NCBI RefSeq assembly: GCF_023074055.1
Contig: NZ_JADPKR010000013.1
Span: 310,001-374,000, forward strand
Source: Bradyrhizobium sp. 141
Lineage (GTDB): Bacteria > Pseudomonadota > Alphaproteobacteria > Rhizobiales > Xanthobacteraceae
Direction: 5' to 3'
Length of the DNA stretch: 64,000 nt
The notes below the pieces were generated by a model. That model ran no database searches, was not told where the DNA came from, and saw nothing but the letters and a program-made list of their open reading frames with translations. Shown here piece by piece: positions 43,669 through 52,162 of the stretch. Numbering within the stretch: position 1 is the first letter of the stretch; every line of letters begins with the position of its first letter. The position numbers and the translations under genes were made by a program.

Positions 43669-44892
43669 ATGCTCGATAACTATACGACCACACTCGCGCC
43701 GCGGGTCACGCGCCTTCGGCGCTCGCCCACGGCGGCCATCTCGGAGCGTATCCGCGCGTTACGCTCCGAGGGACGTCAAGTCGACAATCTCGGAGAGGGT
43801 GAACTCGATTTCGAGACGCCACAGCATATCCGCAACGCAGCGCATGATGCCATCGAGGCCGGAGACACGAAGTATACGGCGGTCGGTGGAACGCCCGCCC
43901 TGAAGGCCGCTATCATCCGCAAGTTGGAAGTGGAAAACGGCCTCACCTACAAACACTCCGAGGTCATTGCCGGCTGCGGCGCCAAGTCGCTGATCCTCAA
44001 CGCGATGCTTGCGACCCTGCGCGAAGGGGACGAGGTCATCGTGCCCGCCCCGTACTGGGTGTCTTACCCGGACATGGTCTCGCTTGCCGACGGCAAGCCT
44101 GTGATCGTCAATTGCGAGGAGAATGCCGGCTGGAAGCTCAGGCCGGAGGCGCTTGAGGCCGCGATCGGGCCCAGAACCCGATGGGTCATCCTCAATTCGC
44201 CGAACAATCCCACGGGCGCCGTTTATGGCCCCGAGGAATATGCTGCCCTCGCAGGGGTGCTGTTACGCCATCCCCAGGTGATGGTGCTTGCCGACGACAT
44301 TTATGAATTATTGCGATTCGAGCGCTCCTATGTCGCGCTACCTCAGATCGAGCCGCGCCTCAAATCTCGCACCCTGCTCGTAAACGGTGTCTCGAAGAGT
44401 TATTCGATGACCGGTTGGAGGGTCGGCTACGCTGCTGGTCCGCAAACAATGATTGGGGCCATGGAAGTGCTTCAATCTCAAAGCACCTCAAATCCGACAT
44501 CGATCAGCCAAGCCGCGGCAGCGCGCGCACTTGAAGCCGGGACGGGCTTCGTTGGAGATTGGATCAGTACTCTGCGATCACGGCGCGACATCGTCATTTC
44601 AGTGCTCAATGCGACGCCAGGTTTTCGCTGCTCCGAACCGGAAGGCGCCTTTTATGTCTTCGTCAACGTCGCTGGCTTACTTGGCTGTCGGACTCCGGCG
44701 GGTAAGCTTATCGAGAACGACCTCGATGTCGCCACCTATCTTCTCAACGAAGCGGGTGTCGGCGTCGTTCACGGGGCCGCATTCGGTATGTCCCCATACG
44801 TGCGTATTGCCTACGCGGTTGACACGGATGTCTTGCGTGCCGCTTGTGACCGCATCCGCAAAGCGTGTGAAAAACTCGTGAGACCGAGCTGA
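43669..44892 (+). CDS. Pyridoxal-phosphate aminotransferase, class I/II (AspC-like fold)
   Basis: A 407-residue aminotransferase. The N-terminal LGEGELDFETPQHI motif, the PLP-stacking region, NSPNNPTGAVY near residue 182, ADDIYELLRF near 208 and the PLP-lysine in VNGVSKSYSMTGWRVGYAAGP near 243 are all present; the C-terminal arginine for the alpha-carboxylate is in PYVRIAYA near 382. ATG 43669 follows CGGAGAACCAGCC. It is the last intact gene of the transporter operon and would turn the released amino acid into its 2-oxo acid. A truncated paralogue starts 228 bases downstream. Confidence 0.92.
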   Translation: MLDNYTTTLAPRVTRLRRSPTAAISERIRALRSEGRQVDNLGEGELDFETPQHIRNAAHDAIEAGDTKYTAVGGTPALKAAIIRKLEVENGLTYKHSEVIAGCGAKSLILNAMLATLREGDEVIVPAPYWVSYPDMVSLADGKPVIVNCEENAGWKLRPEALEAAIGPRTRWVILNSPNNPTGAVYGPEEYAALAGVLLRHPQVMVLADDIYELLRFERSYVALPQIEPRLKSRTLLVNGVSKSYSMTGWRVGYAAGPQTMIGAMEVLQSQSTSNPTSISQAAAARALEAGTGFVGDWISTLRSRRDIVISVLNATPGFRCSEPEGAFYVFVNVAGLLGCRTPAGKLIENDLDVATYLLNEAGVGVVHGAAFGMSPYVRIAYAVDTDVLRAACDRIRKACEKLVRPS

Positions 44893-45119
44893 GGCTCGCC
44901 GAACGCTCGACCCATCAACGGGCGTAGCCCGCGCAAGCTGTTGCTGCGCGCCCGGGAGGTGGCGGCGCTCGCAGGCGGTATCGTCGTCGAGCCATTGGTG
45001 CGTAGCCAGTTCTCCTCCGAGTTCCTACTCAACCTCAATTTGATCGACGGTGTCGTCGCTGGCGACGACTTTCGATTGTGACTGCAAAAAATTCTAGAAA
45101 ATCAACCGAGAAAAGACCC
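44893..45119. other. Open stretch after the aminotransferase, possible gene remnant
   Basis: The frame of the aminotransferase stays open for about 60 codons past its stop, ending TGA near 45080 (tail reads LNLIDGVVAGDDFRL). It has no start codon behind a ribosome site and I do not recognise the product. Together with the truncated gene that follows it suggests deletion or rearrangement here. Confidence 0.35.
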
Positions 45120-45296
45120 ATGAACGCGCATTTCAAGCCAATCAAGCTATCGTCCCGATTATCGGCCGTTCGTGCTTCGCCGACCATCGCTATCACACGG
45201 CTTGCCAACGAACCGCGCCGCCAGGGGCGCGATGTCATAGGGCTGTCGCAAGGCGAGCCGGACTTCGACACGCCCGTGCTACGTCAGCCCTGTTGA
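45120..45296 (+). pseudogene. Truncated second aminotransferase (N-terminal fragment)
   Basis: From ATG 45120 the frame gives the N-terminus of a class I/II aminotransferase (KLSSRLSAVRASPTIAITRLA, then DVIGLSQGEPDFDTP), which is the PLP-enzyme motif seen in the intact gene as LGEGELDFETP. Homology stops at about 45275; seven unrelated codons and a TGA follow. So about 350 codons are missing. A real start context (an upstream ATG at 45078 is also in frame) and the sharp end point to truncation by recombination, not to a small gene. Confidence 0.75.
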
Positions 45297-45497
45297 GTTC
45301 GGGAGCAAGGTGAGATTAGCTTAACCCGCTGTCCATCAATCCGGCAGCAGCTCGGGTTAAGTTTCCATTGTTGGATAAAGAATTTATGGCAGCATGTTGG
45401 AAAGCTAAGGGACGACCATGATGGAGTTGCTAGGCGGTGCCCCTTGCATCACCAGAGGGTTTGGCAGCGCTGCAATGCATCGCGCGAGCAATCCTTG

Positions 45498-46868
45498 ATG
45501 CTGGAGACTCCAGGTGGTCAATCGAAGGTTCGCTTATCGCGACCAGAAGGCGACCCGCACTTACCTTATGGGCCGCGCTATCCGACATATGGCATGAGCC
45601 TGCTGGTTTTCGCAAATGTACTAAATGCCCTGGACCGGCAGATCGTTAACGTTCTGGCCGAGCGGATAAAGCAGGATCTTCAACTCGCAGACTGGCAGAT
45701 CGGCGCGATCGGCGGCCTCGCATTCGCGCTCTTCTACACGGTATTTGGTATTGTAATTGGCCGGCAGGCGGAACGCCGCGATCGTCGTCTCATCATCAGC
45801 ATATCATTGGCGACTTGGTCGGCTTTCACCGCGCTCTGCGGCCTTGCTCAGAATTTCGTTCAGCTCCTGTTGCTGCGCGTGGGAGTGGCGATCGGTGAGG
45901 CCGGTTGCACGCCTGCTTCACACAGCCTGATATCAGACTACGTACCCAAGGAAAGACGCGTGTCCGCGCTTGGCATTTTTTCGGCAGGTGCTCCGCTGGG
46001 CTTTTTGGCAGGCATGGCCCTGGGCGGCCTGGTTGCCGATGGCTTCGGCTGGAGGGCTGCCTTCGTCGCTGCCGGGCTGCCGGGTCTCCTGCTTTCGTTG
46101 CTCCTCCTGACGACATTGCGGGAGCCTCGAAACCTGCGAGCTGCCGCCCCGACACCGGCCTCCAGTCTTCGCGCCACGTTGTCCTATCTGGCGAGCAAGC
46201 GGACCTTTCGCGTGTTGGTCGTTACAGGGTCCCTGATCGCGTTTATTGGGTACGGCCAAGGCCTTTTCATCGTGTCCTTCTTTCTCCGATGTCATGGCGA
46301 CGAGCTGGTCGGATTGACGTCAGAATTCAATGCCGCTTTTGGCTTCAAGCTCCAGCCTCTCGGGTTCCTGGGAATCGCCTTGGGCCTGATAGCGGGGATC
46401 ACCGGCGCTATAGGCGCATCGCTCGGGGGCCTTCTGGCAGATTGCCTCGGCCGCCGGGATCCACGCAGCTCCATGATTATCCCGGGGGTGACCTCGTTCC
46501 TGCTCGTGCCGATATTTATCGCCGTTCTCAGCACGAGCTCGATCAAGGTCGCCTTGTCGATGATGGTCGCTTGCGGAGCATTGTCGACGGTATTCGCTGG
46601 GCCGTTGTTCGGAGCCTTTCAGTCGATTGTGCCGCGGCACATGCGGGCGACAACCGCGGCCATTCTATTGTTTTCGATGAACTTGGTCGGCCTTGGCCTG
46701 GGTCCCCTGACCGTTGGCGCGCTATCAGATTGGATCAATATCGGTCTCGGCTACGGGCCGGCTGAAGGGGTTCGTTGGTCGTTGACCGTCGTTACCTTGG
46801 TTGGTCTCGTCCCCGCCGCCCTGTTTGCGACCGCTCGACACTCCCTGGGTAAAGACGAAGTGAGCTGA
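45498..46868 (+). CDS. MFS transporter, spinster-like
   Basis: A 456-residue major facilitator with about 12 hydrophobic segments. The motif NALDRQIVNVLAERIKQDLQLADWQIGAIGGLAFALFYTVFG in the first two helices and GRQAERRDRRL in the loop match the spinster-like/hexuronate-like branch (AmpG-near) often found in alphaproteobacterial aromatic or lipid degradation. The start is uncertain: ATG 45498 is used, but a start nearer 45590 is possible, as membrane segments begin at about residue 32. The region before it carries the recombination scar, so its promoter may be new. Substrate unknown. Confidence 0.85.
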   Translation: MLETPGGQSKVRLSRPEGDPHLPYGPRYPTYGMSLLVFANVLNALDRQIVNVLAERIKQDLQLADWQIGAIGGLAFALFYTVFGIVIGRQAERRDRRLIISISLATWSAFTALCGLAQNFVQLLLLRVGVAIGEAGCTPASHSLISDYVPKERRVSALGIFSAGAPLGFLAGMALGGLVADGFGWRAAFVAAGLPGLLLSLLLLTTLREPRNLRAAAPTPASSLRATLSYLASKRTFRVLVVTGSLIAFIGYGQGLFIVSFFLRCHGDELVGLTSEFNAAFGFKLQPLGFLGIALGLIAGITGAIGASLGGLLADCLGRRDPRSSMIIPGVTSFLLVPIFIAVLSTSSIKVALSMMVACGALSTVFAGPLFGAFQSIVPRHMRATTAAILLFSMNLVGLGLGPLTVGALSDWINIGLGYGPAEGVRWSLTVVTLVGLVPAALFATARHSLGKDEVS

Positions 46869-47073
46869 AGGATGCAGCATGCCAAGAAGGCGAAGGCGAG
46901 CTCCGATAAAATGTCATCTCTAGATTGCCGTCAGCGTTCGAGCGTAAACGCTCACTCTTGCGCAGCGCGACTTAGGTCCAGCCCCTCGCGCCGCTGAACG
47001 TCCATATTGACAGCAAGGAGGCCATGCAGGCAGCTTCATCGGGCGGCGGTAAGGGGCAAAGGATATCCTGGAC

Positions 47074-47922
47074 ATGCTTAAGGTACCCAACATGCGCTGG
47101 TATGAAGGGTACGAGCCCAAGCCGAAGGTCCTTTTGAGCACGCTCGGCGATACGCGGTCGGGGATGGCGTTCCAGGAAATCGAGTCACCGCGCTTTGGAT
47201 CGTTCGATTCAGCTGCGAGCATGTTTTCTCTGGGCTGGACCCTTGACCCGCTGTACGTGCGGGCTGATGGCAGCCGGACATTCCGGACCGTCGATAGATT
47301 CCCACGGCTGATGCTGCCCGGCGATGGCGGCCACGGCGAATGGCAAGGGATCGCGCGAACCGTTATCCTTTGCGTGTACGACGATCTCATCGAAAGTACT
47401 TTCGGCCAGTCGCTGGCCTGCTTCGCGAAGCCCCAGTTGACGGATCGGCATTTCGGCAAACTTCAGCACTATCTCGAGATGATCAGGGCTGATGTCAGGG
47501 CGGGTAGCCCGGCGGGCGGTGCTGTTGCGCAAGCCCTCGCGGTAGGTGTGTTGAGTGTCGTGTTTCCTGACGATGACCGCTCCCGGCGTCTGCAGGAGCA
47601 AAAGGACCCGACCAAGTTCGCGAGGATGGCCGACTATATCGACGCCAACCTCAGACAGGACCTGCGGCTCGACCAAGTCGCAGAGCGGGCTGACGTGGGT
47701 ATCCGTCACATGTCGCGCATCTTCAAGATGATGACCGGCCTTCCGCCGCACAAGTACATTGTGCGGAAGCGATTGGACAAGGCCATTGAGATGATCCGCG
47801 GTGGTGGTATCGATCTTAGCGAGATCGCTGCGGCGGTGGGTTTCAGCAGTCATGCCCACATGACGGCAGCATTTCGCCAGATTATGAATCGCGTGCCGTC
47901 ACAATTTCGCAACACTCAATAA
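47074..47922 (+). CDS. AraC family transcriptional regulator
   Basis: A 282-residue regulator. The C-terminal 100 residues hold two helix-turn-helix units: ANLRQDLRLDQVAERADVGIRHMSRIFKMMTGLPPHKYI and the second ending AAAVGFSSHAHMTAAFRQIMNRVPSQFR, the family signature. The N-terminal 170 residues are not a recognisable cupin and may bind a ligand. AAAGGAT precedes ATG 47074 at a slightly long distance; ATG 47092 is an alternative. It lies between an MFS gene and the autotransporter gene, all co-directional, and may control either. Confidence 0.88.
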   Translation: MLKVPNMRWYEGYEPKPKVLLSTLGDTRSGMAFQEIESPRFGSFDSAASMFSLGWTLDPLYVRADGSRTFRTVDRFPRLMLPGDGGHGEWQGIARTVILCVYDDLIESTFGQSLACFAKPQLTDRHFGKLQHYLEMIRADVRAGSPAGGAVAQALAVGVLSVVFPDDDRSRRLQEQKDPTKFARMADYIDANLRQDLRLDQVAERADVGIRHMSRIFKMMTGLPPHKYIVRKRLDKAIEMIRGGGIDLSEIAAAVGFSSHAHMTAAFRQIMNRVPSQFRNTQ

Positions 47923-48016
47923 GTTGCCGCGCAGCCGAGTCCTGTTTCTGAAAGTGCGTCCCGATCGCGATAGCGCAGCTTTTCTGAAGGCGACCTAATC
48001 CCCTCCATAAAAAATA

Positions 48017-48025
48017 GGGGGGGGG
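48017..48025 (+). repeat. Run of nine G in the translation start region (candidate phase-variation tract)
   Basis: Nine consecutive G (48017-48025), followed by ACC and the ATG at 48029 of the autotransporter gene. The run itself supplies the purine-rich ribosome site and sets its spacing. Homopolymer G runs of this length are prone to slipped-strand change, so surface display of the esterase could vary between cells. Confidence 0.6.
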
Positions 48026-48028
48026 ACC

Positions 48029-49957
48029 ATGAAGTTAAGGCTTACGGCCATTTCGACGGCATTGGCATGTTGCGTCGCAGCAAGTTCAGCAAAAGCGCAA
48101 AGCTTTGGAAATTTCTATGCGTTCGGCGACAGCCTGACGGACTGTTGCAATACGCCGTATGCTCGTTACACGAACTACGCGAACAAAAGCTCGCCTAACT
48201 GGGCCGACCAGGTGCCACTGCTGATCGGCGCATCCTACACCGCCAGCCCCCAGAGCAACTTCGCAATCGGAGGGGCACAAAGCGGGGATCACAACATCAA
48301 TTTTGCCTTGGAGACCGGGTACGGCGCTCCAACGGGGCTCTTGCCCCAAGTGGCCAGATTCAGAGCAGGGAATGTGCCGGTCGGTCCGCGGGATATCGTC
48401 GGTCTGTGGATCGGAACGAACGACATCCTGGCCGCAGCGCTTCCGACGACACCGACAATCTTCCAGCCGATCGGGGCACGCCCCGATGTGGCGACCTTCA
48501 CGAGCAACGTGATCGGGAATGTGCGAACTGGCATCGACAGTCTGGTGGCGAGCGGATTCCGCAACATTATCCTGGTCTCGCCTTATGATTTGAGTCAGCC
48601 AGCGACCTACGCCGGATATGGCGCCTCGAACAATGCCACGACCCGCGCATACGGCCAACAGTACTCCGTTGCGATCCGTGATCAGCTTGCAACCCTCTAT
48701 ACGCCGGGCGTGAACACTTACTTTCTTGATACGTTGACCTTGCTGAACCGGGTCCAGGCAAATCCCGCAGCATATGGGTTCGTCCACTACACCACCCTGG
48801 ATACATGTTACGGGTCTCCAACCTGTTACTCGGCCTCGACTGCCGTACAGAACACCTATGTCTTCAACGACAACATCCACACGACCACCGGCTTCGACGC
48901 GCTCATGTCGAAATATATCGGCAACATGATCAACGCCCGCGAAGCGCTTTCCGCTCCGGGGGATATTGCGCAAGGCGCGGGAGTTTCCTTTTCCAATTCG
49001 CTGATCGATCGCCTCGATGCGCAACGGCGTGCCGCCGCCTCCAATGCATTCGACGCGCTGGCGGCGTACATGCCGGCAAAGGTTATGGGACCCGTTTCAG
49101 TCCCGCAGGACGACAAATTCTCGGTCTTTGTCGAGGGCGCCGGCGCCCGGCTGTCGCAAGCCGGCGTAGCGAGCCCGAATGGTCCGGCGAATTCCGATAT
49201 CGGTGCCAATTTCGCGGGCCTTACGATAGGCGCCGGGTATCAAGCTGCAAAAAACCTGTTCGTGGGAGCGGCCTTCAACTTCTACACCGCGAGCACCGAT
49301 CTCGCCGGACTCAGCCGCACGCACCTTGACTCGAATTCGTTCCAGGGAGCGCTGTTCGGTTCGTTGTCCTATCCGCATTTCTTTCTCGACGGTGCGGTAA
49401 CCTATGGGTTGAACAAGCTCGGCACGAGCAGGCCCGGAGTAATTGATACGATTAGGGGCTCGGTGGATGGGAATACCTTCACCCTGGCGGGTCGCTCGGG
49501 CTATTTGTTCGACGTGGGCACGATGAAGGCCGGCCCGATCGCTGAATTTGCCTACAGCAACGTCCGACTGGGAAGTTACTCCGAACGGGGCGACGATCTG
49601 CTGACGCTTGGGGTTAACGGTCAAAATTTTGATGGCTTGACCGGCGGGGTCGGAGCCCAGATCAGGGCCAACATTCCGTTCGCGCGCGCCAGCTTCAATC
49701 CCTTCATCAATCTCACGGCCCAGCATGATTTCCTTGGTGGTGTCCGGACCGTCACCTCATTCAGTACGGATGCACCGCTGCTGTTGATCAACACGGCTGG
49801 TGGTCGCACTCCAAGCGACATCTATGGCAAGGTTTCCGGCGGCTTCGATGCGAATCTTGGAAACGGCTTCAAGGGACTGCTGACGGCATCATCGACCTTT
49901 GGTCGCAGTGGTGGCGACAGCTATTCGCTCAACGGCGGATTGCAGTACCAGTTTTGA
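48029..49957 (+). CDS. SGNH/GDSL esterase autotransporter
   Basis: A 642-residue surface protein. A signal peptide covers residues 1-23 (cut after AKA). The passenger is an SGNH hydrolase: block I F32-G-D-S35-L-T-D with nucleophile Ser35, block II glycine in AIGGAQSG, block III GTN131D, and block V D281-N-I-H284. From about residue 365 to the end is an autotransporter beta-barrel, ending in the aromatic LNGGLQYQF. It resembles EstA-type esterase autotransporters, where the enzyme stays on the cell surface and cleaves lipid or other esters. Cysteine pairs (14/15, 39/40, 260/266) occur in the passenger. The poly-G tract in front is unusual. Confidence 0.92.
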   Translation: MKLRLTAISTALACCVAASSAKAQSFGNFYAFGDSLTDCCNTPYARYTNYANKSSPNWADQVPLLIGASYTASPQSNFAIGGAQSGDHNINFALETGYGAPTGLLPQVARFRAGNVPVGPRDIVGLWIGTNDILAAALPTTPTIFQPIGARPDVATFTSNVIGNVRTGIDSLVASGFRNIILVSPYDLSQPATYAGYGASNNATTRAYGQQYSVAIRDQLATLYTPGVNTYFLDTLTLLNRVQANPAAYGFVHYTTLDTCYGSPTCYSASTAVQNTYVFNDNIHTTTGFDALMSKYIGNMINAREALSAPGDIAQGAGVSFSNSLIDRLDAQRRAAASNAFDALAAYMPAKVMGPVSVPQDDKFSVFVEGAGARLSQAGVASPNGPANSDIGANFAGLTIGAGYQAAKNLFVGAAFNFYTASTDLAGLSRTHLDSNSFQGALFGSLSYPHFFLDGAVTYGLNKLGTSRPGVIDTIRGSVDGNTFTLAGRSGYLFDVGTMKAGPIAEFAYSNVRLGSYSERGDDLLTLGVNGQNFDGLTGGVGAQIRANIPFARASFNPFINLTAQHDFLGGVRTVTSFSTDAPLLLINTAGGRTPSDIYGKVSGGFDANLGNGFKGLLTASSTFGRSGGDSYSLNGGLQYQF

Positions 49958-50072
49958 ACGCGGTTGGGGAGGAACCCATCGTCCGATCAGCAAAAGGGAG
50001 CCTGCGGCGATCATAAGCCGCGGGCATATAGCTAAACATTTTTCAATGGACTCGACCCAGTTCGGAGGGCCG

Positions 50073-50363
50073 ATGTCTCGAGCGCAGCACAGGGTTCAAA
50101 TGAACTACCGACGAGATCAGGGGCGTTGGCCGGTCACCGTTGTCCGAGGACGACTAGCTCCGACGAGTAAATTGAAGGACTCTGTGAAGATCATCAATCT
50201 TCAAATACCGTCGCGCATCATGAATTCGTTAAAGCGCGGCGGCTTCGAGACAGTTGGAGAGATACGAACGGCTTCAGATCGAGATCTGCGGTACCTGCGC
50301 GGAATTGGGCCTCTGGCTCTCCGCTACTTGAGAGAAAAACTCAGTCCGATGAGCCACTGTTGA
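50073..50363 (+). CDS. RNA polymerase alpha C-terminal-domain-like small protein
   Basis: A 96-residue protein. After a basic N-terminus, residues 40-92 (SRIMNSLKRGGFETVGEIRTASDRDLRYLRGIGPLALRYLREKL) match the helix-hairpin-helix of RpoA alpha-CTD: a first helix (I-x-x-L), a turn with a TVGEL-type strand, and the GIGPLAL loop like G-K-K-S. The full RpoA N-terminal domain is missing. Similar stand-alone proteins are known to me from Bradyrhizobium annotations, with unknown function; they might bind UP-element DNA or activators in competition with the polymerase. ATG 50073 follows CGGAGGGCCG. Confidence 0.7.
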   Translation: MSRAQHRVQMNYRRDQGRWPVTVVRGRLAPTSKLKDSVKIINLQIPSRIMNSLKRGGFETVGEIRTASDRDLRYLRGIGPLALRYLREKLSPMSHC

Positions 50364-50480
50364 TGTTGGCCTACCTTCGCACGCGCGTGATCCTCGTGCT
50401 GGAGAAGTCGGGACGCGCAGTCACTTGCAAGGGCGTCGAGGCGATCGAGTTGTTCCGCATTCGCGTCCTGCGGCACGGCA

Positions 50481-51266
50481 TCAGCGCCCCTTGAAGACCG
50501 GCTTTCGCTTTTCGCGGAAGGCGGCCAGTGCCTCCTTGGTGTCCTCGGTTTCCGCGAGCGCGGCAGTCTGGCCCTGCTCGTAACGATAGCCGTCGCGCAG
50601 CGGCATTTCCTCGGTAAGGCCAAACGAGCGTTTGGCGGCAACCACCGCGAGAGGCACCTTGTCGGCAATGGTCCGGGCAATGGCAGTAGCCTCCTCGAGA
50701 AGCTTTGCCTTTGGAACGCACAGAGATGCAGCGTTCATTCGCAGCAACTCGGGCCCGTAGATGCGCTTGGCCGTGTAGATCATCAGGCGTGCGTCGGACG
50801 GGCTGAAGGCGCGCAGCACGTGACGGACGCCGCCGGCGAGTCCGTAGTCGACCTCCGTCATGGAGAGGAACGCCTCCTCGGCGACGACGAGGATGTCGCA
50901 GACGAGTGCAAGGACGCATCCCGCACCGATCGCGGCGCCATTGACCGCGGCGATCACCGGCTTCGGACATTCGAGCACGCAATCGAATGACGCACGAACC
51001 AGCCGGTTGTGCCGCGAGTACCCACCGGGCTCCGCTAGGATTCCGGGGCGCTCGGAAAGATCCGCACCTGCGGAGAAGGCCTTGCCGTCGCCGGTCAGGA
51101 CGATTGCGCGGACGTCGACGTCCGCTCCGAGCACGTCGAAGACGCGAATGCATTCCTCGCGGAAGCGTCGGTCCTGCGCATTCACCGGGGGCGCGGTGAT
51201 CGTGATGGTCGCGACATGGGCGTCCACCGTGACGCGAAAGCGTTCGATGTCCTCTAATCCTCTCAT
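50481..51266 (-). CDS. Enoyl-CoA hydratase/isomerase family protein
   Basis: A 261-residue crotonase-fold protein. Oxyanion elements are GKAFSAGADLSERPG near residue 62 and AVNGAAIGAGCVLALVCDILVVAEE near 108-132; a Glu lies in SMTEVDYGLAGG near 140, while the first catalytic Glu place has Val/Leu. The C-terminal AFREKRKPVFKGR is typical. ATG 51266 overlaps the amidohydrolase stop by four bases and has GAGGAGGAACGAGC before it. It is the last gene of the five-gene minus-strand operon from GST, so it likely does the C-C or C-X step after CoA loading. Confidence 0.9.
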   Translation of the reverse strand: MRGLEDIERFRVTVDAHVATITITAPPVNAQDRRFREECIRVFDVLGADVDVRAIVLTGDGKAFSAGADLSERPGILAEPGGYSRHNRLVRASFDCVLECPKPVIAAVNGAAIGAGCVLALVCDILVVAEEAFLSMTEVDYGLAGGVRHVLRAFSPSDARLMIYTAKRIYGPELLRMNAASLCVPKAKLLEEATAIARTIADKVPLAVVAAKRSFGLTEEMPLRDGYRYEQGQTAALAETEDTKEALAAFREKRKPVFKGR

Positions 51267-52162
51267 GCTCGTTCCTCCTCGTTAAAGTCATAGAGTTCGG
51301 CCGGATTCGCGGCCAGGATGCGCCGGATGAGCCCGGAATCGTCGATCCAATCCTGAGCGAGATTGGCGAGATATCCGGCGTCCGGCGCCGGCTGGATGCG
51401 GATGTAAGGCCAGTCGGAGCCCCATACGAGCCGGTGCGGCGCGCGCTCGACGAGGCGATCGTGGAGGGGACGGATGCGCGCGTAGTCGGATTCGCCGGCG
51501 GAGAGCCGGCAAATCACCAGCTTGATCCACAGCGCGCCGTCCCCGAGCAGATCGACGATGCCCGCGAAGGCCGGCCCGTCCGGACCTTCCTTCGGATCGG
51601 GGCAGCCCATGTGATCGATCACGAGCGGTACGCCGAGCCGGAGCAATCCGGGCAGATGCTCCGCGAGCTGGGATGCGCTGGCCCAGAGCTGGGCATGCAA
51701 GCTCAGCTCGCGCATGCGCGGCGCGAGGGCTTCGAGCGCGGCAAAGCCGACGCTGCCGGGATAGCGTTCGCCGGACGGCGCGCGCATTTCGGTGAAGCGC
51801 AATCCGACAATGCCGCCCATGCGCCAGCGCGCGAGCGTCGCATCGTCGATGGAGTCGTCAGTCACCGCTATTCCGCGCAAGGACTCGGGAGCGCCGGCGA
51901 TGGCGGCCAGCATGGCGCCTGGATCGTTGGCATAGGGCGCCGGTTGCGTGAGCACGCCGCGCGCTACGCCGAGCCTGTCGCGAGCGGCGGAATGAATCTC
52001 AGGCCCTGCCTCGGGAAGCGCATAAATGGACCGTTCGGTGGGCGGAAAGCGATCGAAAGGTCCGAAGACGTGGCTATGTGCGTCGCAGGCTCCACATGGA
52101 AGGGCGCGCGCCGGTGCCGAGACCGGCGGCGCAGGGACGGTCATGACCGACCCGCCGCTCAC
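51263..52162 (-). CDS. Amidohydrolase family protein, LigI-like (2-pyrone-4,6-dicarboxylate lactonase family)
   Basis: A 299-residue metal-dependent TIM-barrel hydrolase. DAHSHVFGPFDRFP (H-x-H near residues 29-31) opens the barrel; VIDHMGCPD near 183 has the next His, and GSDWPYIRIQPA near 253 carries the catalytic Asp. The combination with YPG-S-VGFAALEAL is close to 2-pyrone-4,6-dicarboxylate hydrolases and related lactonases (amidohydrolase_2). It probably opens a lactone or ring ester. It overlaps both neighbours by ATGA, so it is translationally coupled. PDC itself as substrate is not established. Confidence 0.87.
   Translation of the reverse strand: MSGGSVMTVPAPPVSAPARALPCGACDAHSHVFGPFDRFPPTERSIYALPEAGPEIHSAARDRLGVARGVLTQPAPYANDPGAMLAAIAGAPESLRGIAVTDDSIDDATLARWRMGGIVGLRFTEMRAPSGERYPGSVGFAALEALAPRMRELSLHAQLWASASQLAEHLPGLLRLGVPLVIDHMGCPDPKEGPDGPAFAGIVDLLGDGALWIKLVICRLSAGESDYARIRPLHDRLVERAPHRLVWGSDWPYIRIQPAPDAGYLANLAQDWIDDSGLIRRILAANPAELYDFNEEERA

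Noticed and set aside
41504..44892. Ectoine/hydroxyectoine degradation locus
   Set aside because: Only the M24 protein recalls DoeA; DoeB/EutE-type deacetylase, EutB/EutC, DoeC/DoeD and the AsnC regulator are absent.
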